Assembly: GCA_963778375.1 (NCBI GenBank)
Contig: CAVZTX010000021.1
Location: 124,001-188,000, forward strand
Direction of reading: 5' to 3'
DNA: 64,000 nucleotides
Source of the DNA: CAVZTX01 sp963778375
GTDB taxonomy: Bacteria; Chloroflexota; Ktedonobacteria; Ktedonobacterales; Ktedonobacteraceae
Part shown: positions 53,719-63,046 of the stretch, piece after piece
Position numbering within the stretch: position 1 is the first letter of the stretch
How the letters are laid out: every line of letters starts with the position of its first letter
Made by a program: the position numbers and the translations under genes
Notes under the pieces: generated by a model
Told to the model about the DNA's origin: nothing
The model's database searches: none
Seen by the model: the letters and a program-made list of their open reading frames with translations, nothing else

Positions 53719-54513
53719 ATGCTTGTTCTCCAGGATATCGCGGTTACCTATCAAAACACTGTTCCTGCTGTGCAAGGCGTCTCGCTAGAAGTGCCAGATA
53801 AATCAGTAGTAGCGTTGCTCGGCGCGAACGGTGCGGGCAAAACGACTATTATACGTGCCATCACCGGACTACTCAGCATTCACAAAGCAAGCATTGTCCG
53901 TGGCTCCATTCTCTTCGACGGTGAACGAATCGACAGTCTCAATACTACTCAAATTGTCAGGCGCGGCATTGCCCAGGTGCTAGAAGGTCGTCGGCTCTTC
54001 GCTGATTTGACCGTCGATGAGAACCTGCGCACCGGGGCTGTCTCTTCACATGATTCCGCTGCCGTTCGTCGCGCTTATGACCGTGTAATGGACCTGTTTC
54101 CGGTACTACGTGACCGCCAGAAAAGTCATGCCGGCTACCTCTCAGGTGGTGAGCAGCAAATGGTAGCGATTGGACGTGGTCTGATGTCAAACCCCAGGCT
54201 ACTCTTACTTGATGAGCCTTCCCTCGGTCTAGCTCCGTTCATGGTCCAGCAAATTCGTACCATCATCGCTGAGATAAATGCCGGTGGAACTGCCGTATTA
54301 CTGGTTGAGCAAAACGCGCAGATGGCCCTTTCCATTGCCAATTATGGATATGTGCTGGAAACTGGCAAAGTTGTGCTGGCACAGCCTGCTGTAGAACTTT
54401 TACAGGATGAGAGTGTGCGGAAGTTCTACCTTGGCCTGCACGAAGGGGGAGAGCGCAGTCATATTGGAACGCTTCGTCTACGCCGACCTGAAAGGAAGTG
54501 GTCATATGACTGA
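53719..54513 (+). CDS. livF: branched-chain amino acid ABC transporter ATP-binding protein LivF
   Basis: 264 residues. Walker A is LLGANGAGKTTIIRAI, the signature is YLSGGEQQMVAIGRGL and Walker B is RLLLLDEPSLGLAP, followed by VLLVEQNAQMALSIA, the LivF-type H-loop equivalent. It is the first gene of the livFGHMK run; the stop overlaps the livG start by 8 bp. Together with LivG it powers uptake of branched-chain amino acids or amides/urea-like solutes. Confidence 0.92.
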   Translation: MLVLQDIAVTYQNTVPAVQGVSLEVPDKSVVALLGANGAGKTTIIRAITGLLSIHKASIVRGSILFDGERIDSLNTTQIVRRGIAQVLEGRRLFADLTVDENLRTGAVSSHDSAAVRRAYDRVMDLFPVLRDRQKSHAGYLSGGEQQMVAIGRGLMSNPRLLLLDEPSLGLAPFMVQQIRTIIAEINAGGTAVLLVEQNAQMALSIANYGYVLETGKVVLAQPAVELLQDESVRKFYLGLHEGGERSHIGTLRLRRPERKWSYD

Positions 54514-55384
54514 TCCTCCTGCGAACGCACATGTAGACATGCCCGATCAAACTACCGCCGCACCGCCTTTACTCTCAGTTGAAGGAATCTCGGTGCGATT
54601 TGCCGGTGTTAAAGCGCTGACCGATGTCTCGTTCCAGGTGCAACCCGGAGAATTGTTCGCGATAATCGGCCCCAATGGAGCTGGTAAAACGTCGCTTTTT
54701 AATGTGCTCTCGCGTGTCTATCAACCCGTTGCTGGCCAGGTAACCTTCGATGGACACGATCTACTACGCTTAAAAACACACCAGGTTGCACGCATGGGCA
54801 TCGCCCGCACTTTTCAGAACCTTGGACAATTCCCCAATACTACTGTGTTAGATTATCTCCTGCTTGGTCGTCATACGCGTATGCGCAGTGGCATTCTGCT
54901 TGGTGGCATCTATATCGGCATGACTCGCAACGAAGAGAAGAAAAATCGCGCCTATTGCCTGCACCTGCTAAGGCTGCTAGAGCTAGAACGCTGGTCCCAT
55001 TCTCCGCTGCGCAGCCTGCCTTATGGCCTGCAAAAGCGTGCCGACCTCGCCCGTGCCTTGGCGCTGCAACCTCGGTTACTACTGCTCGACGAGCCGGTTG
55101 CCGGCATGAGCGTTGAGGAGTCAGAAGATATTGCATCTGCCATTCTCGATGTAAAAGAACAGCTTGGCGTCACGCAGATCCTGGTTGAGCACGATATGGC
55201 GGTTGTCATGAGCATTGCCGACCGCGTGCTTGTGCTCGATTTCGGTCGCATCATTGCGCAGGGTACCCCATCAGAGGTTCAGGCTAATCCTGATGTGATT
55301 AAAGCCTACCTCGGTGAAGAATTTGGAGGTAAAGTCGCCGACTCTATGTCGGTTCCAAACGACAATAGCCGCTCAATTCCCTGA
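54506..55384 (+). CDS. livG: branched-chain amino acid ABC transporter ATP-binding protein LivG
   Basis: 292 residues from the ATG at 54506, which has AAGGAAG upstream and overlaps the livF stop (a longer frame from 54407 would run through livF). Walker A is IIGPNGAGKTSLFNVLS; GIARTFQNLGQFPNTTVLDY is the Q-loop of LivG; RLLLLDEPVAGMSVEES is Walker B. The C-terminal PDVIKAYLGEEF tail is typical. The 94-bp gap to livH contains the REP palindrome. Confidence 0.93.
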   Translation: MTDPPANAHVDMPDQTTAAPPLLSVEGISVRFAGVKALTDVSFQVQPGELFAIIGPNGAGKTSLFNVLSRVYQPVAGQVTFDGHDLLRLKTHQVARMGIARTFQNLGQFPNTTVLDYLLLGRHTRMRSGILLGGIYIGMTRNEEKKNRAYCLHLLRLLELERWSHSPLRSLPYGLQKRADLARALALQPRLLLLDEPVAGMSVEESEDIASAILDVKEQLGVTQILVEHDMAVVMSIADRVLVLDFGRIIAQGTPSEVQANPDVIKAYLGEEFGGKVADSMSVPNDNSRSIP

Positions 55385-55396
55385 TTAACTGCGAGA

Positions 55397-55458
55397 GATT
55401 CTTCGCTGCGCTCAGAATGACAAATCCCGAACTGTCATTCTGAGCGCAGCGAAGAATC
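55397..55458. repeat. perfect 26-bp REP-like palindrome inside the liv operon
   Basis: Arms GATTCTTCGCTGCGCTCAGA.. (55397-55422) and the exact complement at 55433-55458, loop 10 nt. It is the same family as the repeat at 2187-2256. Placed between livG and livH, it could attenuate or stabilise the message, or simply be a mobile repeat. Confidence 0.9.
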
Positions 55459-55478
55459 CGCCTATCACAGGAGGCAAC

Positions 55479-56379
55479 ATGGCGTATTTCATTCAACTGA
55501 TCTTTGCTGGCATCGCGCAGGGTTGTATTTACGCACTCATCGGACTAGGTTTTTCGATTATTTTCAAAGCCAGCGAAGTCATTAATTTTGCGCAAGGCGA
55601 ACTGCTACTGGTAGGTGCCTATATCGTCTCAGCCGGAGTCTTTGAGTGGCATCTACCATTTCTACTGGCCCTAATCCTGGGCATTGTCGTTACAGTGCTC
55701 ATTGGTCTGCTCTTTGAGCGCTTTGTTCTGAGTCGCATGATTGGACGCCCCGTCTTTTCTATTTTGATGATCACTATTGGGCTTGATATTGTGCTGCGTA
55801 CTGCCGTCATTGTCAGATGGGGTTCAAACCCTATTCCCGCCGCTTCTCCCTTTGATATCACTAGTGGCTTCAACGTTGGAGGCGTCCATTTTGGAGCTAA
55901 CGACCTATGGACGATTGTAATCACTATCGTCTTATGTGCGGCGCTCTTTTACTTCCTCCGTTATACCAAATATGGCCTGTCCATGCGTGCTACTGCCCTC
56001 GACCAGGAAGCTGCGCTGGCGGTCGGTATCAATATCCGTACCGTCTACGCGCTAGCATGGGGCATCGCAGCCGCTATCGCCACCCTTGGCGGTGTGTTTC
56101 TCGCGATTGATTCTATTTGCTATTGACCCGACCTTTGGAGGTGCAGCCCTCGTCGCTTTCCCTGCCATCATTCTAGGCGGTATCGATTCGGTGAGTGGTG
56201 CCGTGGTAGGTGGTATCGTGATTGGTGTAGTTCAAGTGCTCACTGCAGGCTATGAAAGTCACGTAGCCAATATTCTGGGCGCTGGTATTCACGAAATTAC
56301 TCCCTACCTGATCATGATCCTTGTCTTGCTCATTCGACCCTATGGTCTATTCGGCACGCGAAAGGTGGAGCGGATATGA
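55479..56379 (+). CDS. livH: branched-chain amino acid ABC transporter permease LivH, frameshifted near 56116
   Basis: The first frame ends at 56126 after GGVFLAIDSICY; the conserved continuation (AIDPTFGGAALVAFPAIILG) lies one base later and runs to 56379. Removing one T from the TTT at about 56116-56118 gives a 299-residue protein, the usual LivH length. Conserved features are GLGFSIIFKASEVINFAQGE and YGLSMRATALDQEAALAVGI. GGAGG lies before the start. It is a membrane permease with about eight helices; the shift could be a sequencing insertion or real damage. Confidence 0.9.
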
Positions 56380-57588
56380 GGGCTTCAGTAACAGGCAAGA
56401 ATGCGCGCACGGATGCGCAGCCACCACTTCTGTTAGGAAGTATCTCTCGCTGGCTTTCCCTGGGTATAGGCGTGCTCGTTGTGATTCTCTTTTTCACTTT
56501 CGCTAGTGAAGATTGGCTCACGATTGTCAATTATACGCTGATTGCTGCAATCGCGGCGCTAGCGCTGAATGTCCTCTCTGGCTATACCGGTCAGATTTCG
56601 CTGGGAATTGCATTCTTCATGGCCATCGGAGCCTATACCGCAGCACTGCTCGGCGGAGATCAACCCACAAGCCCACTTGATCCACAGGGATTTGGTCTAT
56701 CGTTCCTGATCTGGCTCCCGGCAGCAGGTATTGTTGCTGGGCTGGTAGGTGCATTGATTGGCCCGACAGCGTTGCGGCTCAAAGGATTCTACCTGGGTAT
56801 TGTAACGTTAGCCCTGGTGTTTATCGGGCAATATCTCTTTATGAACCTGCATGCTATAACGGGTGGCCCGCAAGGTCGTAGCTTTCCAGCTCCTGCCTTC
56901 GGCGATTTCTCCTTCAACCAGCAAAATAACACCATCTTTGGCTTTGCACTCACTCCAGGCCAGCAGTATTTTCTGCTGCTGCTCATTATCCTGGGACTGT
57001 CAGCGCTCTTTGTGGGCAATGTGATGCGCTCGCGAGCCGGACGTGCCTTCCAGGCGGTGCGTGACAATGAAGTCGGCGCGGCCATCATGGGGGTCAACCT
57101 CTTCGAAGCGAAAATGGGTGCATTCGTTCTCTCTTCATTCCTAGCGGGGATTGCAGGCGCTCTATTAGCTTCATACACCAGCTATATCACACCCAATAAC
57201 TGGGACCTGACGCTCTCTATCCAGTTCGTTGCCGCTATTATTGTCGGTGGCATCGCTAGTCATCTGGGGTTCAATTCTGGGCGCTGCTTTTGTCTTCGGA
57301 CTTCCACAGGTCATCGATCACTTTTCTCTGCTGCCACAGAGTACCAATTCAGGTGGTTTGACGAGCGGTAACCTGAATGCTATTATCTATGGCCTGCTGA
57401 TTATCGTGTTCCTGCTCTTCGAGCCGGGAGGCGTTATCGGACTGGTACACAAGCTGCAGAAATTGATGCACAAGTTCAATAGGCAAGAAGGGGAAGGAGG
57501 TGAACTCGCCGAGATAACCGACCTGCCGGACTCCGATGCTCAGAGACATCTTGAGGGTGCGGCACCTGCAACAGATGAAAGCACATAA
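56376..57588 (+). CDS. livM: branched-chain amino acid ABC transporter permease LivM, frameshifted near 57261
   Basis: Starts 4 bp inside the end of livH. The first frame ends at 57371 with an unrelated tail after VGGIAS; the family continuation IWGSILGAAFVFGLPQVI and YGLLIIVFLLFEPGGVIGL lies one base later and ends at 57588. Dropping one C near 57261 restores a 403-residue permease. The LivM signature QISLGIAFFMAIGAYTAALL and GFYLGIVTLALVFIGQYLF are intact. The C-terminus is hydrophilic and acidic. Confidence 0.9.
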
Positions 57589-57688
57589 ATTTTTCGGCAG
57601 GTCATACACATCAGAAATGAGATTGAAGCCGCATCGTATTCTTCTCAGTCAACGTTTATCTCGATTGTACGAGGAAGAGGTGTCATTC

Positions 57689-58954
57689 ATGGTAAGCAAA
57701 AAGCTCCTGTATACTTGCGTACTTACCCTTGCCGCTATCCTGTTGGTTCTCTCCGGCTGCGCCAGCAACAGCGGTACAACCACCGGTTCAACTGTGTTAA
57801 AAACTGGTCCTGGTGTTGATGTCACCAACAAAACAATTACGCTTGGTATTCTGTCACCCTATACTGGGCCAGTTGCGGACCCAATAGGCATTCCCCTGGC
57901 GAACGGTGTGAAAGCTTACTTCGATCATGTGAACGATAATGGGGGGATTGATGGCTTCAAGGTCAAATTTCTTGAGGAAGACACGCAGTACAATGCACAA
58001 CTCGAGGTGCAGAAATACAATCAGATTCATACCCAGGTAGCGATGATCGCTGATAGCCTGGGGACGGCTCCGACCGTTGCCATCAACGATCTGGCCACGG
58101 CTGATCATATGCTAGTGTCCGCTGCCACTCTCTCTTCTGCTTTAGCGCGTGATAAGTATCTCGTTCTTGTCGGTACGCCTTATCGCCTGCAGGTCGAGAA
58201 TGCTTTCGATTATGTTGTTAACAAGCTCGGCGTCAAGAATCCCGCCACCGGCATCATCTACCAGAATGATGATTACGGCCAGGATGGACTGACGGGTTAT
58301 AAAGAAGCGGTTGCCGCCTATAATCTGCATGATGTGGGTCAGGCATCGTATGCCGCAACAGATACGAACTTCGTCGCCCAGGTCTCCCAAATGAAAGCGG
58401 CTGGAGCGAAGTATGTATTCTTGACCACCATTCCAACTGTGACTGCGGGCATCATTGGTACAGCGTATCAACTAGGCTATAGCCCCCAGTGGATTCTGCA
58501 AAGTCCAGCCTTCGCGTTAGGACTGCTGGCCGTTCCTGCATTGAAACCGTTGATGGATCGCGCATGGGTCGTAGCTCAGGGTGCAGCATGGGGAGATACA
58601 AGTGTGCCAGGTATGGCGCAGTTGCTTCAGGACGTCGCGAAATATTACCCGAATCAGAAACCGGACGGCTATTTCGAGTTCGGCTATACTGAGTCCTGGA
58701 TTACTTACGCTATTCTGAAAAAGGCCCTGGACAACAACGATATCAGCCGCGATGGCCTTTTCAACGCCTTCGAGTCGCTAAAAACCGTTAATCTAGGAGG
58801 GCTATACCCGCCAGTGACCTACGGTTCATCACCCAACCAGCGCGTCCCAACCCGCGATTCGGTTGTCTATCAGGTTGATTCGACGCAACCTGCCGGTGTC
58901 AAGCCACTTACATCCGATTTCACAGGCAGTGCCGCAATGCAATCGCAGTTCTGA
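57689..58954 (+). CDS. livK: branched-chain amino acid ABC transporter substrate-binding lipoprotein LivK-like
   Basis: 421 residues from the ATG at 57689 (GAGGAAGAGG upstream; the longer frame to 57536 overlaps livM). The signal is lipoprotein-type (YTCVLTLAAILLVLSGCASN). The periplasmic-binding fold starts with KTITLGILSPYTGPVADPIG and continues with ANGVKAYFDHVNDNGGIDGF, MIADSLGTAPTVAINDLATA and TGIIYQNDDYGQDGLTGYK. The solute could be branched-chain amino acids, amides or urea. It is the last gene before the terminator. Confidence 0.92.
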   Translation: MVSKKLLYTCVLTLAAILLVLSGCASNSGTTTGSTVLKTGPGVDVTNKTITLGILSPYTGPVADPIGIPLANGVKAYFDHVNDNGGIDGFKVKFLEEDTQYNAQLEVQKYNQIHTQVAMIADSLGTAPTVAINDLATADHMLVSAATLSSALARDKYLVLVGTPYRLQVENAFDYVVNKLGVKNPATGIIYQNDDYGQDGLTGYKEAVAAYNLHDVGQASYAATDTNFVAQVSQMKAAGAKYVFLTTIPTVTAGIIGTAYQLGYSPQWILQSPAFALGLLAVPALKPLMDRAWVVAQGAAWGDTSVPGMAQLLQDVAKYYPNQKPDGYFEFGYTESWITYAILKKALDNNDISRDGLFNAFESLKTVNLGGLYPPVTYGSSPNQRVPTRDSVVYQVDSTQPAGVKPLTSDFTGSAAMQSQF

Positions 58955-58989
58955 TTGAGAAGTAGGATTCTGCATCAGGCAAGAACCAG

Positions 58990-59040
58990 AGGTGAATTAG
59001 CATACTCATTTTCCTTGGAAGTGAGTATGCTAATTCACCT
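58990..59040 (+). terminator. long hairpin terminator of the liv operon
   Basis: A perfect 19-bp stem (58990-59008 and 59022-59040, arm AGGTGAATTAGCATACTCA) with a 13-nt loop, 35 bp after livK. The T-run after it is short (CTATTG), so it may act bidirectionally between livK and the convergent pentapeptide gene. Confidence 0.8.
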
Positions 59041-59133
59041 CTATTGACTCAAGCCTTCTCAGTTCCTATAGCCATTTGCTGTGAAATCTTGTGATGATCT
59101 TCCACTACTCAATAGCATTTCTTTTCAATGTGC

Positions 59134-59811
59134 TTACGGATTCTCTTCCGGCGCTTTGACGCTGATGCCCATCCCGCGCACAAGTGCTAGTGCCTGGATT
59201 GGATCTATCGTTGCACCTTGCAGTTCACGTGAGCTAACGCGTATACCATCAATCTTTGAGCCGCGAAGATCCGCACCTACTAGCCTGGCGCCGGAGAAAT
59301 CAGCATTGCTGAGATCGCAGTTCACAAACAGCACCCCAGAAAGATCAGCCTCAAAAAAGTTCGCATCGCTTAAGTCGCAGTTCTCAAAGCGTACTGCTTC
59401 AAACTTTGTCAGGGCACATTGAAAGTAATGACCCATGCACTCCTTGAAGAATGTATCTTGAAAGCGCGCCTCATTTGCCTGAAAACCAGTCAGGTGACAA
59501 CCAAGGAATTCTACTCGTGCGAAGTCAGCTTGCATCCATTTCGCGTTGGCGAAATCGCAGGCCTGGAAGCGGCTATCCAGGACGCGTACATATTCAAGGT
59601 GGGTTCTGCTCAGTTCAACCTGCTCAAAAAGTATCTGGTCAAAGGACAAATGACGAATGTTTCTTCCGCTCAAGTCATTGCGCACGAGGATGGATTGAGC
59701 GCAATTCATGCCATCTTCAAGCCAATCGCCAGGCGGTGCTTTCTCAAGTTTCTGTTGCGGGAGATCGGGAACTGTGATCGCTCCGCCTGATCGTCTGCGT
59801 TTATTGGCCAT
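59134..59811 (-). CDS. pentapeptide-repeat protein
   Basis: 225 residues from the ATG at 59811, which fits the domain start (a frame to 60195 would run antisense through the methyltransferase). The first 30 residues are basic, then A(D/N)LXX-type repeats run through the rest: SILVRNDLSGRNIRHLSF, ADFARVEFLGCHLTGFQANE, CDLSDANFFEADLSGVLFVN and NADFSGARLVGADLRGSKID. The quadrilateral beta-helix of such proteins can mimic DNA (gyrase protection) or act as a scaffold; the function here is unknown. Confidence 0.85.
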   Translation of the reverse strand: MANKRRRSGGAITVPDLPQQKLEKAPPGDWLEDGMNCAQSILVRNDLSGRNIRHLSFDQILFEQVELSRTHLEYVRVLDSRFQACDFANAKWMQADFARVEFLGCHLTGFQANEARFQDTFFKECMGHYFQCALTKFEAVRFENCDLSDANFFEADLSGVLFVNCDLSNADFSGARLVGADLRGSKIDGIRVSSRELQGATIDPIQALALVRGMGISVKAPEENP

Positions 59812-59983
59812 ACATTCTATCTTCTTTCTGCGCTGAGGTTTTCCACTATTATCTCGCTCTATGTCAATAGAAGTATCTGTTAGGCAGAAAATGGCCCTTG
59901 CCACTGATCCAATATGCCAACTATGATAGATGGTAACAGCAGAAGAAACCGACCGAAGAAGGAGCAAAAGGAGTAAATCACAT

Positions 59984-60601
59984 ATGGAAGCCGCTCTTCG
60001 CCAATTGCTTACCGAACTCGAAGAGACAGGTCGACGCAATGATGCGCAGGAACAAGACCGTAGCAAGAAGATGCTAAACCTGGAACCAGAAACTGCCCAC
60101 TTGCTCAGTATTCTGATCCGTAGCAGCCGACGCACGAGGTTGCTCGAAATTGGAACCTCGAATGGATACAGCACCATCTGGCTTGCCTGGGCCACGCATC
60201 AGATAAGCGGTCATGTTACCAGCATAGACCGCGATGAACACAAACTGGCGCTTGCCGATACAAACCTCCGTCGAGCTGGATTGCGTGAAATAGTCGATCT
60301 CATCCATGGTGATGCTACTCAGATAGTAGCCACGCTTTCCGGTCCATTTGACTGCGTATTCTTCGATGCCGACCGTCTCAGCGCACCATCCCAACTCCCA
60401 CTCCTGCTACCAAAGCTGTCGCCAGATGCTTTCCTACTTGCCGATAATGTCTTATCACACCCCCAGGAAATTGAGGGGTATCTTTCTGCTGTACAGACGT
60501 TGCCCCAGTTCGATCATCTCGTCATTCCCATCGGAAAAGGATTGAGTATTGCATATCGGCAAACAGACAACGAAGATTTCCTTGGGAAAATACAGGCATA
60601 A
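59984..60601 (+). CDS. O-methyltransferase family protein
   Basis: 205 residues from the ATG at 59984 (AAAAGGAG upstream). The SAM motif is LLEIGTSNGYSTIWLAWA and the second strand acidic residue is in VTSIDRDEHKLALAD. FDCVFFDADR provides motif IV, and the shape matches catechol/caffeoyl-CoA O-methyltransferases (family 3) or tRNA/protein relatives. Substrate is unknown. It is divergent from the pentapeptide gene and 59 bp before a GNAT gene. Confidence 0.85.
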   Translation: MEAALRQLLTELEETGRRNDAQEQDRSKKMLNLEPETAHLLSILIRSSRRTRLLEIGTSNGYSTIWLAWATHQISGHVTSIDRDEHKLALADTNLRRAGLREIVDLIHGDATQIVATLSGPFDCVFFDADRLSAPSQLPLLLPKLSPDAFLLADNVLSHPQEIEGYLSAVQTLPQFDHLVIPIGKGLSIAYRQTDNEDFLGKIQA

Positions 60602-60660
60602 GTTCCATGAGGGTACCCATGAGCTAGGGGTTAGAGAACAACTGAAAGGGAAAATGCAAC

Positions 60661-61170
60661 GTGCAGACTTTAGAAACGAACCGTCTTCAACTGCTTCCTT
60701 TCTCACTGGAACTGAAGAAGGTAACCCTCACTGAGAAAGCGAGCCTAGCACAAATCCTTGGGATTCACGTACCTGATTCCTGGCCTGGTCCTGATATGAC
60801 AGAAGCGTTGCCCTTCTTTATCGAGGCGATGGAGAAAGATCCAGCACGTCACGTCTGGGATGGAATCATTATTCATAAAGCCGACCAGGTAGCGATCGGC
60901 GCTATAGGCTTCCACGGAGCGCCTAACGAGCAGGGAATGGTCGAGATTGGCTACTCCATCATCCCCGAATATGAAGGGCACGGCTATGCTACCGAGATAG
61001 CACATTGTCTCATCGACTGGGCCTTTCAAACACAGGAAATCAAGGTGATCACTGCCGAGTGTCTCAATGACAATATCGGCTCCATCAGAGTGCTCGAAAA
61101 AGTAGGCATGCATCGCCTCGAACCAGAAGGCAATATGCTCAAATGGCAGCTTCGCAAAGCGTTACGATGA
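60661..61170 (+). CDS. GNAT family N-acetyltransferase (RimJ/RimL-like)
   Basis: 169 residues with a GTG start at 60661 (an ATG at 60654 is out of frame). The TLETNRLQLLPFSLELKKV start is typical of the RimJ/RimL group. Acetyl-CoA motif A is IGYSIIPEYEGHGYATEIAH, and the end has AECLNDNIGSIRVLEKVGMH. Substrate is unknown. A GAAAGG site lies about 12 bp upstream. Confidence 0.85.
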   Translation: MQTLETNRLQLLPFSLELKKVTLTEKASLAQILGIHVPDSWPGPDMTEALPFFIEAMEKDPARHVWDGIIIHKADQVAIGAIGFHGAPNEQGMVEIGYSIIPEYEGHGYATEIAHCLIDWAFQTQEIKVITAECLNDNIGSIRVLEKVGMHRLEPEGNMLKWQLRKALR

Positions 61171-61425
61171 AAAATGCATGTCTGCAACAGCCGTATGCGC
61201 CAGCAACTTCTGTCCGTTCCTCCAGAACAGCTTCTCCCGCACCTCCGGCTTGAACTCGATCTTGAGCGCCTCAAAGTCCTTCATCCAGCGCTGGGGGGTG
61301 ATAAAGGGATAATCCGAGCCGAAAAGGAAACGATCTTGCAAGCGCGTGGCGGCCTCACGACAGCAGACTCTCAGGAATGTAACGTGGTGACCAGCCAGAC
61401 AAGCTTTTAACATATATCTATTCAA
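61162..61425 (-). pseudogene. amidohydrolase C-terminal remnant
   Basis: The frame carries a typical amidohydrolase end: RLQDRFLFGSDYPFITPQRW, then PEVREKLFWRNGQKLLAHTA. The metal-site Asp of FGSDYP is present, but the catalytic barrel that should precede it is absent; the homology stops near codon 25 and upstream sequence is non-coding. It is a truncated leftover, overlapping the end of the GNAT gene by 9 bp. No complete copy lies nearby. Confidence 0.75.
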
Positions 61426-61597
61426 GAGTTCCTTTTTGCTCTGCTAGTCTGGCACCATTGCTCACGGAGCTGCGAGCACTTCTTGCCTGAGAGGCAGATG
61501 TAGTTAGCTTCTAAAAAGAATAGAAACCACCTCCTGCATGAGGTTTGCTCACCTCTCTAGGAAGCCAATTCATGGATGAAGTCCCTCTTTAGGAATC
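61426..61597. other. intergenic region
   Basis: 172 bp between the amidohydrolase remnant and the DUF2182 gene. No gene, repeat or clear terminator is seen. It is a likely deletion junction for the missing amidohydrolase part. Confidence 0.4.
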
Positions 61598-62410
61598 TTA
61601 TATGCCCGCCCTCAGCAGCCAGGTAGGGTGTGCTAGCCACAATATGCCGAGCAGCAGCAGGATGATCCCGATGAAGGGGCTTAAACGCTTGCCGCCTGGC
61701 ACGGTCTTCTCGATCACCATCGCACCAGTGAGCGCGGCCATGCCTGCCAGGTTGCCCACACCTACGCCGAACATGACGAGCATCAAGGCCCAACAACATC
61801 CCAGGCAGAACCCGCCATGGCGTAGGCCCAACTGCCACGCCGGACCCACACCTTTGCGGTAGTAGTGCATGAAGAACCCCAGTGGCGTGCGGCACATATC
61901 CAGGCAGCGTTCTTTGAGCGGGCTGAACTGGAACAAACCAGCAATGGCGAACGTGACCGCACCGATGAGCCAGGAATGAAAAGCCAGCCAGGGCCACAGC
62001 GCCACCAGGCGATGCACGCCGGTATCAAAGACGAAAGCCCCGGCGGCAAAGGCGGTCCAGATCGCTGCATAGCCTGATAGGAAGGCCAGGGGGACCTTGA
62101 TGGGATGCGCTTGTCTACGCCCGGCATACACCACCAATTGGACCATCGGCATACTGGAAGGCAGCATCATCGCCACCGTCATGAGTTGCCAGCACAGCAG
62201 GAAGACTTCGAAGGCTGCCAGCCAGGGAAGACCGCTGGATTGCAGCAGGTAGTGATGGTCCAGCAAGTAGGTCTGGTGCGTAAGCGTGGCCAGTACCAAC
62301 ACTCCCCAGGCAAGCGCAACCAGCAGCCAGGGCCACAGGATGGGGACCCGACGCAATTGTCGGTTCCGAACTTTCGCCTCTTTGGAATTTGTAATCTGTG
62401 TAGCCTGCAT
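61598..62410 (-). CDS. DUF2182 membrane protein (predicted metal-binding)
   Basis: 270 residues with about seven hydrophobic helices. Conserved points are the MTVAMMLPSSMPMVQLVVYA segment, YAAIWTAFAAGAFVFDTG, the LKERCLDMCRTPLGFFMHYY loop and the GLRHGGFCLGCCWALMLVMF stretch, whose Cys and His could bind metal. The DUF1326 gene lies 15 bp upstream on the same strand; this pairing recurs in bacteria (family knowledge). The function is unknown. Confidence 0.88.
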   Translation of the reverse strand: MQATQITNSKEAKVRNRQLRRVPILWPWLLVALAWGVLVLATLTHQTYLLDHHYLLQSSGLPWLAAFEVFLLCWQLMTVAMMLPSSMPMVQLVVYAGRRQAHPIKVPLAFLSGYAAIWTAFAAGAFVFDTGVHRLVALWPWLAFHSWLIGAVTFAIAGLFQFSPLKERCLDMCRTPLGFFMHYYRKGVGPAWQLGLRHGGFCLGCCWALMLVMFGVGVGNLAGMAALTGAMVIEKTVPGGKRLSPFIGIILLLLGILWLAHPTWLLRAGI

Positions 62411-62425
62411 CGGGTCCCTCCTTCT

Positions 62426-63046
62426 CTAGGCGACGAAGCGGAAGGTGCCCTGGATGGCGTTATGGTTCTGCAAGTTCACGTCGTGCCCCAGCGCGGGCAC
62501 CTTTGAACGGTAGTGTTCAGCCCTGCCCACATAGGCTGGCGAGCCGGGAATGGTCGAAAAGACGCTCTCGTGCAGCGTGGTGGTCTCCCCCGTCGGTCCA
62601 GTCAAGGGCACTAACTCTGCCTGCACCGTCTGCCCGATGAGAAGTGTGCCTCTGCCTCCCTCGACCGTAAAGGTAATGGGGACTCGCTCGACCCCAACCA
62701 CCTCACCGATCAGTGCGGCCAGATCGGCAATTGCACCGCCCATCTTGCCCGTAAACACCGCCAACAGTGCATCTTGCTGCTCCTGCGTCGCTTTTTCGTC
62801 GACATAGACCACTGCCCGCCAGTTCCCCTTGAAGACATTCCCTGGAATATGCACACTCAAGGCAATAGTCAGGTCGGAGACATCGACGCCCTGGATGCTG
62901 CCGCTGTCGACATGCCAGGCGAGCGCGGAATCGCACGTCCCTCCATCTGGGTCCGCCCCTACCCAGCATGGACACAGGACACCGCATGTGCAGACCTCTA
63001 ATAAGCGTCCTTCCAACTGATACTTGCTACCTGCTTGTGTTGTCAT
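62426..63046 (-). CDS. DUF1326 protein
   Basis: 206 residues. The start is followed by a Cys-rich motif LEVCTCGVLCPCWVG (CxC...CPC), characteristic of DUF1326, then a beta-rich body (NVFKGNWRAVVYVDEKATQE, and FTVEGGRGTLLIGQTVQAEL) and an end with ALGHDVNLQNHNAIQGTFRF. The cysteines probably bind metal. It is first in a two-gene unit with the DUF2182 membrane protein. The region is visibly richer in G and C than its neighbours. Confidence 0.88.
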   Translation of the reverse strand: MTTQAGSKYQLEGRLLEVCTCGVLCPCWVGADPDGGTCDSALAWHVDSGSIQGVDVSDLTIALSVHIPGNVFKGNWRAVVYVDEKATQEQQDALLAVFTGKMGGAIADLAALIGEVVGVERVPITFTVEGGRGTLLIGQTVQAELVPLTGPTGETTTLHESVFSTIPGSPAYVGRAEHYRSKVPALGHDVNLQNHNAIQGTFRFVA

